A stretch of DNA of 14,640 nt. Origin: Cochliopodium minus. Lineage: Eukaryota > Discosea > Himatismenida > Cochliopodiidae. Positions 1 to 9,876 of the stretch are shown in pieces (within the stretch, counting starts at the first letter, position 1; each line of letters starts with the position of its first letter). Made by a program: the position numbers and the translations under genes. The DNA lies in contig JAMYWO010000603.1 in assembly GCA_024220525.1 (NCBI GenBank), positions 1-14,640 of the forward strand, in the 5' to 3' direction. The notes below the pieces were generated by a model that made no database searches, was not told the origin of the DNA, and saw only the letters and a list, made by a program, of their open reading frames with translations.

Positions 1-138
1 ATAAAAAATAAAAAATAAAAAATTTGAAATAAAAAATTTGAAATAAAAAATTTGAAATAAAAAATAAAAAATAAAAAATAAAAAAATCAAAATAAAAAAT
101 AAAAAAATGAAATATGAAATATGAAAAAATTTCTTTAC
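1..138 (-). other. Intron of the SLC1 gene running off the left edge, with 14-bp tandem repeat
   Basis: This is the donor side of the intron after the DWFLDR exon (donor GTAAAG reading down from 138). It is pure A-rich filler on the plus strand. Positions 17-58 are three perfect copies of the 14-mer AAAAAATTTGAAAT, followed by TAAAAAA-type repeats. No coding signal is seen. Confidence 0.7.
17..58. repeat. Minisatellite, three copies of a 14-bp unit
   Basis: The unit AAAAAATTTGAAAT is repeated three times without mismatch inside an SLC1 intron. It is probably slippage-generated low-complexity sequence. Confidence 0.85.
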
Positions 139-236
139 CTGTCTAAGAACCAATCAACACTAAATAATAATCCTATGATATCAAGAGGAATATCTACGGC
201 AGTGAATACCATGACCTTTAAAAAATAAAAAATTAC

Positions 237-268
<32 letters not shown>

Positions 269-659
269 GGTAATAAAATGTTACCATTGTCACTAATCCC
301 GCTTCGGGTATTCCAGCTGCTCCACTTTATTAAAAAAATTTTTTTTTTTTTATTTCTGGGTAATAATTAAAAATAAAACAAAAAAATTATTTACACTGCA
401 GCTAGTGTAGAAGTGAAAATAATGATCAATGTTTGCCCTACCTGTAAAAATGAAGTTTTTAATTTATTTAATCTTTTTTTTTATGAACATTTTTATTTTT
501 ATATTTTTTGTTTTAATTTTTTATTTTAATTTATTTTAAATTTATTAAGATTTTATTGTTTATTTTATTTTTATTTTTATTTTTATTTTTATTTTTATTT
601 TTATTTACTTTGTTTTAATTTATAAATTATTTTTATTTTAATTTTTAATTTTTATTTTA

Positions 660-690
<31 letters not shown>

Positions 691-2856
691 TTTATTTTTA
701 CACTTAAATTCATATTGTAATATTGTGAAGCAAAAATGGCTGCAATTCCTTCATACAAGGCAGTTCCGTTCATGTTCACAGTGGCTCCCAAAGGCAAAAC
801 AAACCTAGTGTTTTTCGGACTCATTCCGTTATTCTCCTCACTATTTTTCATTGTAATCTAAAGACAAAAAAAAAAAAAAAATAAAATAAATAAATTAAAA
901 ATAAAAATAAAAATAAAATAAAAATAAAAATTATCATAAAATATAAAATTATTAGATATAAAAAAAAATTCTTACAGGCAATGTTGCACTTGAAGAACCT
1001 ATTTGAAAAAAAATTTTGAATTTTTTTTTTTTTGAATTTTTTTTGATTTGATTACCAGTTCCAAGAGCAAAGAGGATGGCGGGCATCAAATTGAAATAGT
1101 AGCGGTAGGGATTTTTTCTTGTGAACAAAAAATAGACGAGTGGCAGAACTATCATTGTGTGAATGAACAAACCTAACACCACTGTAACCACAAACTTTTA
1201 AAAAATAAAAAAAAAATAATAAATAATAGAAAATTTTTAAAAATAAAAAAAAAATTCATATTTTGATACAAATAAAAATAAAGTGAATAAAAAAATAAAA
1301 TAAAAATAATAAAAAAATCAAATATTACAAGTCCCATTTGAGCCAATTTGTCCCAAAAACTTCCGTCTGCTCCCAACTTGGAAATGATCAAAGACATGAT
1401 ACCAAAAGGAGCGAACCAAAGAACTGTTAATAAAAAATATAAAAAACAAAAAACAAAAAAACAAAAAATAAAAAAAAATAAAAAAAGAAAAAAAGAAATA
1501 AGAAAAAAGAAAAAAAGAAAAAAAATTTTAAAAATAAAAAAATATATTTTTAAAAAAAAATGTATTTATTAAAAAATTAACTCATTGAAACAATGTTCAT
1601 GATAGCTTCGTTCAGACACTCAAAAAATTTTATGAGCGGAGTGGCTTTGTTTCCTGACTTGGTAAGGATAACTCCCAAGACTATTGCAAATATTATCAAT
1701 CCTAAAATATTATTTTGTTCATCTTTGATCCAAAAACAAAATAAAAATAAAAATAAAAATAAAAATAAAAATAAAAATAAAAATAAAATAAAAAATAAAA
1801 ACTCAAGATTAAAGATTGTATAATCAAATATTTTATTTTATTTTATTATTTTTTTATTGGATTTTTGGATTACACGCATAGACTAGATTAGAAGGAAACA
1901 TGTTCTCGACTACGCTTAAGATGCTCTCCAATGCAGTCTTTTTTTCTGTTATCACTGTCGAAGGAACAATATGAGCGTTTCCACTGTGGTTTCCTGGTTC
2001 AATGATAAAAACAATCACAACACCTAAATTTGATTAACAAAAAATGTTGCAAAAAAAATGAAGAATAAAATATTTAAATTAAAAAAAAAAAATGAAAAAA
2101 TAAAAAAAAATAAAAAAATAAAAAAATAATTTAAAATATACCCAATAAAACTGCAAAGATAGTACTTGCAAGGTAATAGATGAGTATACGCGCTCCAAGT
2201 TTTCCTGTCTCCTTTAAATCCCCTAATGAAGTGATTCCTACTATCACGGAACAGATGATCAGTGGTATCACGATGGAACGCAACATGTTGAGGAGAATTT
2301 CTCCAGGGAATGACAACACTTCAAATGCATCATCATCTAAAAAAAAAATTAGTTTGGAAAAATTTAAAATTATTAATTATATTCAGTGAAATAATTTTAA
2401 GATATGATTATTTTCAATTCATTCAATTCAAAAACCTTCAATTCTTAACAAGAAATTTTGATGTATCATTTAATGGAAAAAAAAAATTTTACTTGGAGGA
2501 TAAATGCTGACAATATAACCTAAAAAAATAAATATATTTGATTATATCCAATGAATATTCATTTAATTGAAGAATATAAGCCCAAAATTTTTATATCGTT
2601 TAAATTTATTTCCTTTTTTTTTGTTTATACCCAATATCATCCCCAATGTTACACCAACGATGGTCATTGTCAATAATACCTTTGAATTGGAATCTAATTT
2701 AATCTTTGTAGGGGATTCTTGTTGATCATCTGAGCTCCCACCACTACAACATCCCTTTTTGTTTTTCTTTTTTTTATTATCGTTTTTGTTTATATCCAAA
2801 ATTCTATCTATATTATCCTCAAATTCAATAGGATCATTCATTAGATCATTTGACAT
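139..2856 (-). CDS. SLC1-family sodium:dicarboxylate / amino-acid symporter, 3'-truncated by window edge
   Basis: Plasma-membrane secondary transporter of the EAAT/ASCT (SLC1) family, which moves acidic or neutral amino acids with Na+. Twelve exons are readable on the minus strand: 2856-2631, 2519-2493, 2336-2142, 2023-1874, 1722-1582, 1423-1329, 1194-1056, 998-976, 857-702, 441-395, 324-285 and 215-139. All phases agree and give about 438 residues; the C-terminus lies off the left edge. Visible signatures are an N-terminal Lys-rich cytoplasmic tail with a Cys-Cys pair, the [11 protein letters not shown] block, hairpin 1 with SSSATLP (about 326-332), [20 protein letters not shown] (about 349-368), [13 protein letters not shown] and DWFLDR. 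The substrate-selecting Arg that normally follows DWFLDR is just outside the window, so acidic versus neutral substrate cannot be decided. Asn replaces the Asp of the NMDGT sodium motif. The start is the first ATG after a T-rich gap, 94 bp from the stop of the next gene. Family assignment is very secure. Confidence 0.93.
442..701. repeat. SLC1 intron made of TTATTT hexamer repeat tracts
   Basis: This intron lies between the LNMS-type exon end at 702 and the VGQTL exon at 441. Its sequence is T-rich, with period-6 TTTTTA arrays at about 567-606 and 655-699. It contains nothing resembling a gene. Confidence 0.7.
1739..1790. repeat. AAAAAT hexamer microsatellite
   Basis: About eight consecutive copies of AAAAAT on the plus strand lie in the SLC1 intron between exons 4 and 5. 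The Lys/Asn-rich open frame here is a by-product of this repeat. Confidence 0.8.
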
Positions 2857-2950
2857 GTCCCAATTTTTTATTAATTTTTTATTTTTTTATTATTTAATAA
2901 TAATAAACTTTATTCACGTAGTTATTTATTTCCATTTAAACTTTTTTAGT

Positions 2951-5081
2951 TTATTTTATTCTGTTCTTTAATTTCAAAGATAATAATAATTCTTCATACT
3001 TCTCCTTTGTCAAAGGATAAACATAGAGAGGAATCAAAGCAACCAAGAAAACAGCACAGGGAATGATTGACATGATAACTTTCAAAGCAGTTATAACGGC
3101 ATTGGGCTGAACAACGTTTGAGTCCGAAGAAGAAATGTATCCAGCATACCCCAAAATATAATTGCTCACCAAAAGAGAAATAGAAAGACCTAAAATAAAA
3201 TAAATTAAAATAAAATAAAATAAAATATTAAAAATAATCTTAATTAAAATTAAAGATAATTTTTCAATAATTTAATGATTGATTACCAATTTTATGAAAA
3301 CAAATAAAAAAGGAATAATACAATCCCTCTCTCCTTTTTCCACTCTCTATTTCATCAGCTTCAATCACCTTTTTTCAAAAAAAAAAAATAAAAAATTAAA
3401 AAACTAAATCAAATAAAATAAAAAAAAAGAAGAAAACTTCAGGAAACATTGACTGTGGAATAAACAGTAGAGCGCTCATTAATAACCCAATATATACACA
3501 TGCGGCGAGATACATGATGACAGAGGAAGTTATAATTTTCCCGTTAACTTTCCCAACAGGAACGTAAAAAACAATAAAAGGAATTGCGAGAAATAAAATG
3601 GTTGCAAATAAATAAACAGCTTGCTTTCCTAAACAATAATAAAGAAACAAAACATTTGAAAAATTATAAGAAATAGTGTAAAAGTAAAAAGTGGAATTAA
3701 ATGATTCAATAAACTTTTACTTTGTAAATAATTATTTTTTAAAGAAATAGAAAAATTATTTTTTTTTTTACCTTTCCACCGGGCAAACTTAGACCACAAG
3801 GGAATAAATAAAACAATTGAAATTAACAAACAAAACAACAAGATAGACAAATAATTCTCCACTTGCAAAACATACTTGACATAAATTACAAAATTGCTTT
3901 GGACGAGCTGAGCTGCAATTTGAGTGGTGAAATTGAGCAAAGTGGCACATACAAACGCTTTATTTTTGAGTACTACTAAAATACTTTGTTTGAGACCTAT
4001 TTTGCTTTCGTTGTCTTCTCTTTGGAAATTTTTTTCTTTCACGTATAAAATTGTGATTAGAAACGGGAGTAGTGGCAAAATAGAAAATATTAGTGCAGAT
4101 GTAAGATAACTTTTTTAAAAAAATTTTTGGTAAAAAATGAAGAAAAACTTTGTTTTTATTATAATTAAATAAATATGAAATAAATAAAAATCTGTAAAAT
4201 ATAGAAATAAAAAAAATTGTTGCCCCAGTTCCGAGTCTATATTGCCACTTGGTGTTTTAAACTGGACTATCAATATCCCTGTCCCCACAGTACCAACTAA
4301 TGTTCCTTTAAAGTTGACAAAGTAAGTAATTTTAAACAATGAAACTCAAAATATAGAATACCAACCATTGCAAAAAAAAATCGCCAAGAAATCTTTATTT
4401 ATTTTTCATTTATTTTTTATTATTTTTTTAATTTTTTTTTATTTTTTTACAATCGAAATTCTTTCTTGATAATTATAAGTGAGATTGGGAACCATCGCAT
4501 GATATGGCACCATGAATGCTGTTTTGAATATAGATAAACAAAACAGCATGATTTGATAAAATGCAACCTTTCTTCCTTCTGTGATATTTGGAGTATACCA
4601 TAAAAAGAAATAAGAAATAGAGAGTGGTATTGAAGATAGATACATCTATTTTTAATATTTTCTTATTTATGAGCCTAATTATTGTCCAATTAAATTATAA
4701 TTGCTTTATTTTCTTACCCATTTCTTCCTTTTTGTCAGCCAATCTGTATCTTTTGTTCTATCACAAAGATATCCACATATTGGATCATTTATGCCATCAA
4801 AAATCTTCATTATCAACAACATTGTTCCCACATAATATGCATTTATATTTGCTACATCCAAAAGAAATCTATAAATTTGGATGATATTGTTCATTCAACT
4901 AGTGGTAAGGTAATAACTTTTTTGAAAATATTAATTACGCTGTGATGAAAAACCCAAATATTGAACCCATTGATTCCAATCCTATAGAGCTGATTGAATA
5001 TATGATTTTATCCTTTGTCATCACAATTTCATTCGCTAATCCTGTATCAAATTTTGAATCCTCATCTTCATTTTCCTCCAT
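2951..5081 (-). CDS. MFSD2-like / GPH-family (glycoside-pentoside-hexuronide) sodium:solute symporter
   Basis: Twelve-helix MFS carrier of the GPH/MFS_2 superfamily. Nine exons on the minus strand: 5081-4939, 4868-4718, 4645-4451, 4392-4362, 4305-4224, 4109-3772, 3628-3438, 3368-3287 and 3189-2951. They total 1452 nt, or 483 aa plus TAA, close to the family's usual length. Diagnostic features are FDGINDPICGYLCDR (D72 and D76 match the cation-coordinating Asp pair of MelB and MFSD2A), the MVPYHAMVPNLT block, QERISIISWRFFFAMVGTLV, which aligns gap-free with the ERDSATAYRMTVEVLGTVLG region of MFSD2A, and the late IPQSMFPEVIEADE block equivalent to the PDVVD motif. It resembles animal MFSD2A lysolipid carriers more than bacterial sugar carriers, but the substrate is unproven. 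Intron 5 appears to be GC-AG and exon 4 is only 31 nt. The N-terminus is short and acidic (MEENEDEDSKFD). It lies in tandem with the SLC1 gene, 94 bp upstream of that gene's ATG. Confidence 0.9.
4110..4223 (-). other. Apparent GC-AG intron in the MFSD2-like gene
   Basis: On the minus strand the exon ends GAACTGGG and the intron starts GCAACA (4223-4222). It ends AAAAAAG at 4110. This join gives SELGYLTSALIF in frame. No GT donor between 4305 and 4224 has the phase-2 position the next exon needs. Confidence 0.65.
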
Positions 5082-5544
5082 TTTTTTTTTTTTATTTATT
5101 GAAATTTCACTTTTGTAAAATGAATTGAGGATCCAAAATTAAAGAAACCATTCCGTAATTTGAAACTATTTCAATTCTAATAGTGGATTTATATAATTTT
5201 TAGGAAAAACTTTTTTTTTCTATAAATATATATTGAAAAAAAAAATTTAAGAATTAAATAGATGTCAAAAAGGTGAGATTTACTTTGAATTTTTTTTGAT
5301 TTAAGATTTTTTTATTATTGTGTTTATTAAAAAATTAATTTCGAAACACATAAAAAGTTCGTCAAAAAATATTGAAAAAGAAAAACAAAAATTGTTGAAA
5401 AAAAGCAATAATTTTTTATTTTTTTGATATTTGGACTTCTATTTTTATTTTCTCTTTTGTATAAATATTTTTTATATTTTTTAAAAAAAGTGAAAAAATA
5501 AAAATTTATAAAATAAAAATATTATAAAAAAAAAATCAAAAAGA
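5082..5544. promoter_or_regulatory. Divergent intergenic region between the MFSD2-like and secreted-protein genes
   Basis: This 463-bp stretch has no coding signal and sits between a minus-strand start (5081) and a plus-strand start (5545), so it should hold both promoters. TATA-like runs occur at about 5221-5233 (TATAAATATATATT) and 5460-5467 (TATAAATA), the latter about 80 bp before the plus-strand ATG. In a genome this AT-rich such matches are weak evidence. An A-rich tract precedes the ATG. Confidence 0.45.
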
Positions 5545-6307
5545 ATGAAATTCTTAGTAGTTATTGCATTATTTGTAGCTTTTGCTTTTGCAGCAAGTCC
5601 ATCTCCACCAGTATGGCCAGCAGAATTCTCTGCATCCGTTCTCATCTCTTCTAATGATAGAAGAAGACCAGAATTTACAAGATGGGTAAACAAATTAAAT
5701 CAAGAAATACTGTTTATTTTTCTTAAATTAAAAAATTTTTTTACACACCAAATTATTTTTATATCACAAAAATTCCAATATATAAATTTAAAATTTACAA
5801 AAACATCTACTAATTTACCATTAACCTCAATATTCTAATTTATGACTAATTTTATTTCAATCAAATTAAATATAGTTCGCAAGTTACACCCAAAAATTAG
5901 ATAGATTTGATGGATTGACTGAATGGAAAGGAGAAGAATACCTCGCAGAAATCATCATTGATGGAAAAACCCAACAACAAACCAACGTATTTTATGATAG
6001 AGAATCCGTTGTATGCTTCAAACATGCAAACAACAGAACCTTCCCACAACCAAACTTTAGCAACTTTGAATACCGTGGTCTTGCACTCATTGACTACAAT
6101 GTTGTTCTTCACTGGGGAGAAAGAGTAAGAGGAGATATCTTTCTTGAATATTTTGAAACTCAAGTCGGAAGAAACCCTGTTCAATTTAATGTTCACGATC
6201 TTAGAAGAGAAAGAGTTGATACTTGGAGATTCTGGGAATTCGATGCTGCTGCTCAAGATCCTTCTGTTTTTACTCTCCCACAAGCTATTCAAGCTGTTTG
6301 CAACTAA
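5545..6307 (+). CDS. Secreted protein resembling the N-terminal domain of cfaD-like papain proteases, without a protease
   Basis: Two exons, 5545-5685 and 5876-6307, joined in phase 0 across a 190-nt GT-AG intron, give 190 aa ending in TAA. Residues 1-16 (MKFLVVIALFVAFAFA) form a clear signal peptide, so the protein is probably secreted or lysosomal. The mature part has just two cysteines (VVCFKH and the C-terminal AVCN), likely one disulfide, and sequons NNRT and NFSN. The alternating aromatic/hydrophobic pattern, with WPAEFSA, RFDGLTEW, NVFYD, HWGERVRG, DTWRFWEFD and a C-terminal FTLPQAIQAVC, resembles a beta-rich domain I recall at the N-terminus of Dictyostelium counting-factor-associated and related C1 proteases, and LolA/ependymin-like folds. 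That likeness is from memory and tentative. No catalytic Cys/His/Asn domain follows. Composition is clearly less AT-rich than its flanks, suggesting good expression. Confidence 0.85.
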
Positions 6308-6644
6308 TAACTTGAAAGATATTCATTAAAAAAAAATCTTTTAAAACAAAATACTGATATAAAATTTGCCAGATTTCTTGATTTTTAAAATTTCTTACAT
6401 TTTGTTCTTCGGAAGCATATTGATTTTGAATTTATTTTGATTAATTGAATCCTAAAAAAATTTACCAAACATCAAGAATGAAAAAAAAAAAAGATAATTT
6501 GGAGCTTTTTATCAAAAAAGTATAAAATCATTTAATTAGGACATTAATTACTTCTCATATCCTTACGTATTTAGGAAAAAAGAGTAAATTTTCATTTAAA
6601 AATAAATAAAAAAAAAAGAAAACAAAAAATAATTTTTTTTGCGG
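6308..6644 (+). promoter_or_regulatory. Intergenic region between the secreted-protein and SVOP-like genes
   Basis: This 337-bp AT-rich spacer has no coding frame and no tRNA-like fold. It must hold the 3' end signals of the upstream gene and the promoter of the downstream one. I could not identify a specific motif with confidence. Confidence 0.4.
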
Positions 6645-9413
6645 ATGGAAAAAGAGAATGATATCGTGATGACTTTAGATGAAGTTATTTCTAAGATTGG
6701 ATTGAATTATTTTCATATCAAACTGATATTGATTTGTGGATTAGGTAAAAAAAAAATCAATAGCAAATCTTATTCGAATTGTAAAGTAATTATTCGAATT
6801 AAATTAATTATTTCGATAGGATGGGCTGCAGATAACATGTGGATGCAGTAAATATAAATTATATTTTCCAAATTGAAATTCCTTAACACTCATAAAAATA
6901 TATTTAATAGAACAGGTAAATTATAGTGAGATATGATTGATTAAAAGACCTCTTATTATTGATACACAGTATCATATATTCTCCCGAGAATCAAAGTGGA
7001 ATTTGGATTAAGTGATAGTTTAATGGGAATAATCCCTTCAGTAGAATTTGCTGGGATGTTTTTTGGTTCATTATTTTGGTAATGATAAAGCAAAAATGAT
7101 TATAATATTGTTAATTTTTGAAAATGTCAAAGAAATTTCAAAATATTTCAATTTATAATAATAATTTTACTTTAGGGGTTGGGTATCAGATTTGATTGGA
7201 AGAGAAAAAGCATTTTTCTATACATTGATGCTAGGAGGGATATTTGGACTCGCATCCGCTTTTGCTCCTACGTGGTATATATTAATGATTTTACTATTTT
7301 TCTTGGGGTTCGGAATAGGTGGAAATCTTCCAATAGGTAGTCTTTTTGATAATTTCACTTTATTTAATTAATTTTTAATTTTTTATTTTTATTTTTATTT
7401 TTCATTTTTTATTTTTAAAATATTTTTTATTTTTATGATTTATTTTAATTATTGTCAAAGATGGAGCAATGTTGGCTGAGTTTTTGCCAACAAAAAACAG
7501 AGGGGCAATCCTGACATTTCTTTCAGTTTTTTGGGTTGTTGTAAGAACAAAAATAAAAATAAAATAAAAAAAATGTTAAATTGAAATCAAATAAAATTAA
7601 ATGTTAAAATGAAATATGATAAAATTTTAAATCAAATAAAATTACACTTTTAAAATTAATTAAACAGAATAATATATGAATTAAATAAAGGGATCAGTTT
7701 ATTCTGCTTCTTTTGCATGGATCGTTTTGCCTAATTTAAGTTGTGTAAATGAAGATAACTGCACAATGTGGGAGAATAGAGGATGGAGAGTTCTTTTGTT
7801 GGTTATGGGAGTTTCCAATTTGTTGATGTTTTTTACAAGAATTGGGTGTCCTGGTAAAAAAATAAAAAAGAAATGAAAAAAAGAAATTTAATTAAGAAAA
7901 TCATAGCTTCTCCAAGGTAAAATTTAATTGTGATTTGAATATTTTCATTTTTTATTTTAGCAAGTTTTTATTTGTTAATTTCAAATTTATTCAAATTTTA
8001 AAAGATATTTATTTTATTTAATTTAATTTTGTATTTTATTCAATTTTGTTCACTTTGTTATTTTTAAAACATTTTTTCTTCAAGGTGGCTCGTTGATAAT
8101 GGGAGAGGAGAAGATGCACTAAAAGTGATGGAGAAGATAAACAACTCCAAAAAGTTCCGCCAAAACAAAGATTCTGAAACATTTCAGTTTCCATCCAACC
8201 TTGTTCTTTCCTCCAACAAAAGTGCATTAATGACAGAAGTTCAGGATAGAAAGACGATGAAAATCCTTAAAATAATCATGAGGGAGTATTTATTGGTTTT
8301 TTTTCTTTTGTTTTTAGTTTGGTTTTGCAGTAATTTTGGATATACCATGTTTAACCTTTTCTTACCGCAATTATATGCTAAAAAAGGTATTATTTTTTAT
8401 AATTCTTTCTTTTTCTTTTTCTTTTTTTTAAAATAATAATATTTTATAATTCGTTCATTTTTTTTAAATCCTTTTATTAATATTTATTTTTAAATCTATT
8501 TTTCATTTCTTAATCGATTTTCTTTTTCAGTTTTTTATTTTTATTTTTCATTTCTAATTTGATTTAATTTGATTTTCATTTTTTTAAAAGCAATTTATTT
8601 ATTTTTTATTTATATATTGATTCATTTTAAATTTATTTCTTATTTGCTTTTCTTTTTCAGTTTTTTATTTTTATTTTCCACAGGAATTGAAGGAATCAAA
8701 AACATTTACAAATCTACTTTTTTTTATGCTCTATCAGGTATTCCTGGAAGTTTGGTTGGTAAAAATAAATTCTTTTTATTTTTTTATTTCTTCATTTTAT
8801 TTTTTATAAATTTTTTTTAAAGGTGCTTTTTTGGTTGAACATCAAAAGTTTGGAAGAAAGTGGACTATGCTTATATTCACTGCTGCTTCTGGAGTTAGTG
8901 TTTTTTTGTTTCTTTTGGCCAACACCAGCACTACAGCTCAAATTTTTTCTCTTTTGTTCAATTTTTGCACCCAAATAATGTATGCATCTTATTACACTTG
9001 TAAATTTTTTTTTTCATTTTAAAATAATGAAATATTTTATTTAAAATTTTTTTATTTTATATTTTTAAATATTTTTATTTATTTTAAATATTTTTATTTT
9101 TTATCTTATTTAATTATTTATAAATTTTTTTTTGAACTTTGATTTTTTTTATTTTTTATTCATCTTATTAAATTATTTTAATTTTGTTTTAGATTCTCCT
9201 GAAGTTTTCAAAACTGAAGTTAGAACAACAGCATTGGGAATTATAAGCAGCGCAGGTAAACTTGCTTCTGTTTTAGCACCTTTGGTGGCAGGCTTATTGA
9301 TACACCACTACAACTACCATGTCGTTCTCTATCTTGCTTTTGCCTTTTTTTGTGCCACTGCTTTGAGCATGGTTTTTCTCAAGGTTGAAACGAGAGGTGT
9401 TGATTTGGATTGA
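6645..9413 (+). CDS. SVOP/SV2-type major facilitator superfamily transporter
   Basis: Twelve-helix MFS carrier closest to the synaptic-vesicle-2-related (SVOP) group of organic-ion or solute transporters; its substrate is unknown. Twelve exons: 6645-6744, 6820-6847, 6911-6915, 6970-7078, 7176-7336, 7461-7540, 7691-7853, 7907-7916, 8085-8386, 8684-8758, 8823-8999 and 9193-9413. They total 1431 nt, or 476 aa plus TGA. Key blocks are GLGWAADNMWMQTVSYILP (SVOP: GLAWMADAMEMMILSILAP, no gap), the MFS A-motif GWVSDLIGRE (82-91), GNLPIDGAMLAEFLPTKNRG, FLSVFWVVGS, the central PASPRWL, FGRK of the second half, and PEVFKTEVRTTALG near the end. Six helices fall on each side of a roughly 95-residue central loop. 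The first in-frame ATG is at 6645. Exons 3 and 8 are 5-nt and 10-nt microexons required to keep frame. The minus-strand carriers nearby are unrelated by transcription. Confidence 0.92.
6911..6915 (+). other. Five-nucleotide microexon (AACAG) of the SVOP-like gene
   Basis: It is bounded by TTTAATAG and GTAAAT. Inserting AACAG between ...ATGCA and TATCATAT gives MQTVSYILP, which aligns without gaps to SVOP. Skipping it shifts frame and soon meets TGA. Confidence 0.8.
7907..7916 (+). other. Ten-nucleotide microexon (CTTCTCCAAG) of the SVOP-like gene
   Basis: It is bounded by AATCATAG and GTAAAA. It supplies the middle of the conserved central PASPRWL motif: G + CT TCT CCA AG + G TGG. Without it, frame and motif are both lost. 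Confidence 0.82.
8387..8683 (+). other. SVOP-like intron with an internal duplication and decoy acceptors
   Basis: A 30-nt segment containing CTTTTTCAG occurs at 8518-8547 and again, identically, at 8648-8677, an offset of 130 nt. This leaves CAG acceptors at 8530 and 8660 before the used one at 8683. Using 8660 would add 23 nt and shift frame. Confidence 0.7.
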
Positions 9414-9876
9414 AAAAAAAAGTTTGAGAAATTTTTTTTTTGTAGAATAGTTAGTTTTAATATAATATAAAATATAAATAAAAATAAATTAAAAAAATAA
9501 ATAAAATTTCTTTAAATTTAATTTATGATTTCTGGCCTTAAATTAAAAAATTACTTTGGATTAGTTTAATTTTTCGTTTTTTTAAAGTGTTTTGATAATT
9601 AACACTTTTTTTTTGAATTTGAACATTTCAAAAGAAAATTTTTAACTTTTGGAGTCATTCATTTAATATCCTTATTTATGAAAAGATTTTTGAAGTCGGC
9701 AAAAAGGATATGAAGTTTAAATAAAATAAATATATAAAAAAAATTGAATAATAAATTCCCCTCTTCCAATAAAAAAGTGAATTTTTGATATTTCTCAAAT
9801 AAAATCATTATATTGAAACCCTATCTTTAATAAAATAGAATAAGAGGTGAAATATATTTCATAATATTGAAGAAAA
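9414..9876 (+). promoter_or_regulatory. Intergenic region upstream of the RhoGAP-actin gene
   Basis: This 463-bp AT-rich non-coding spacer follows the TGA of the SVOP-like gene. An 8-bp inverted repeat, ATATCCTT (9666-9673) with AAGGATAT (9704-9711), is the only structure noticed and may be chance. It presumably carries the terminator/polyadenylation region and the next promoter. Confidence 0.4.

Noticed and set aside
1348-1823. Lys/Asn-rich plus-strand open frames opposite the SLC1 gene
   Set aside because: They read the antisense of SLC1 exons and then AAAAAT repeats. The minus strand carries the conserved protein.
5897-6292. Long minus-strand open frame across exon 2 of the secreted-protein gene
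   Set aside because: It is antisense to a frame with a signal peptide, a clean splice and a strongly patterned protein. Its own sequence shows no recognisable family.
8125-8436. Possible gene start at an internal ATG in the SVOP-like gene
   Set aside because: The frame is exon 9 of the carrier and connects in phase to PASPRWL upstream.
6557-9673. ATATCCTTA shared upstream of the SVOP-like gene (about 6558) and the RhoGAP gene (about 9666)
   Set aside because: Two occurrences of a short AT-rich word at different distances from the starts (about 90 and 210 bp) could easily be chance.
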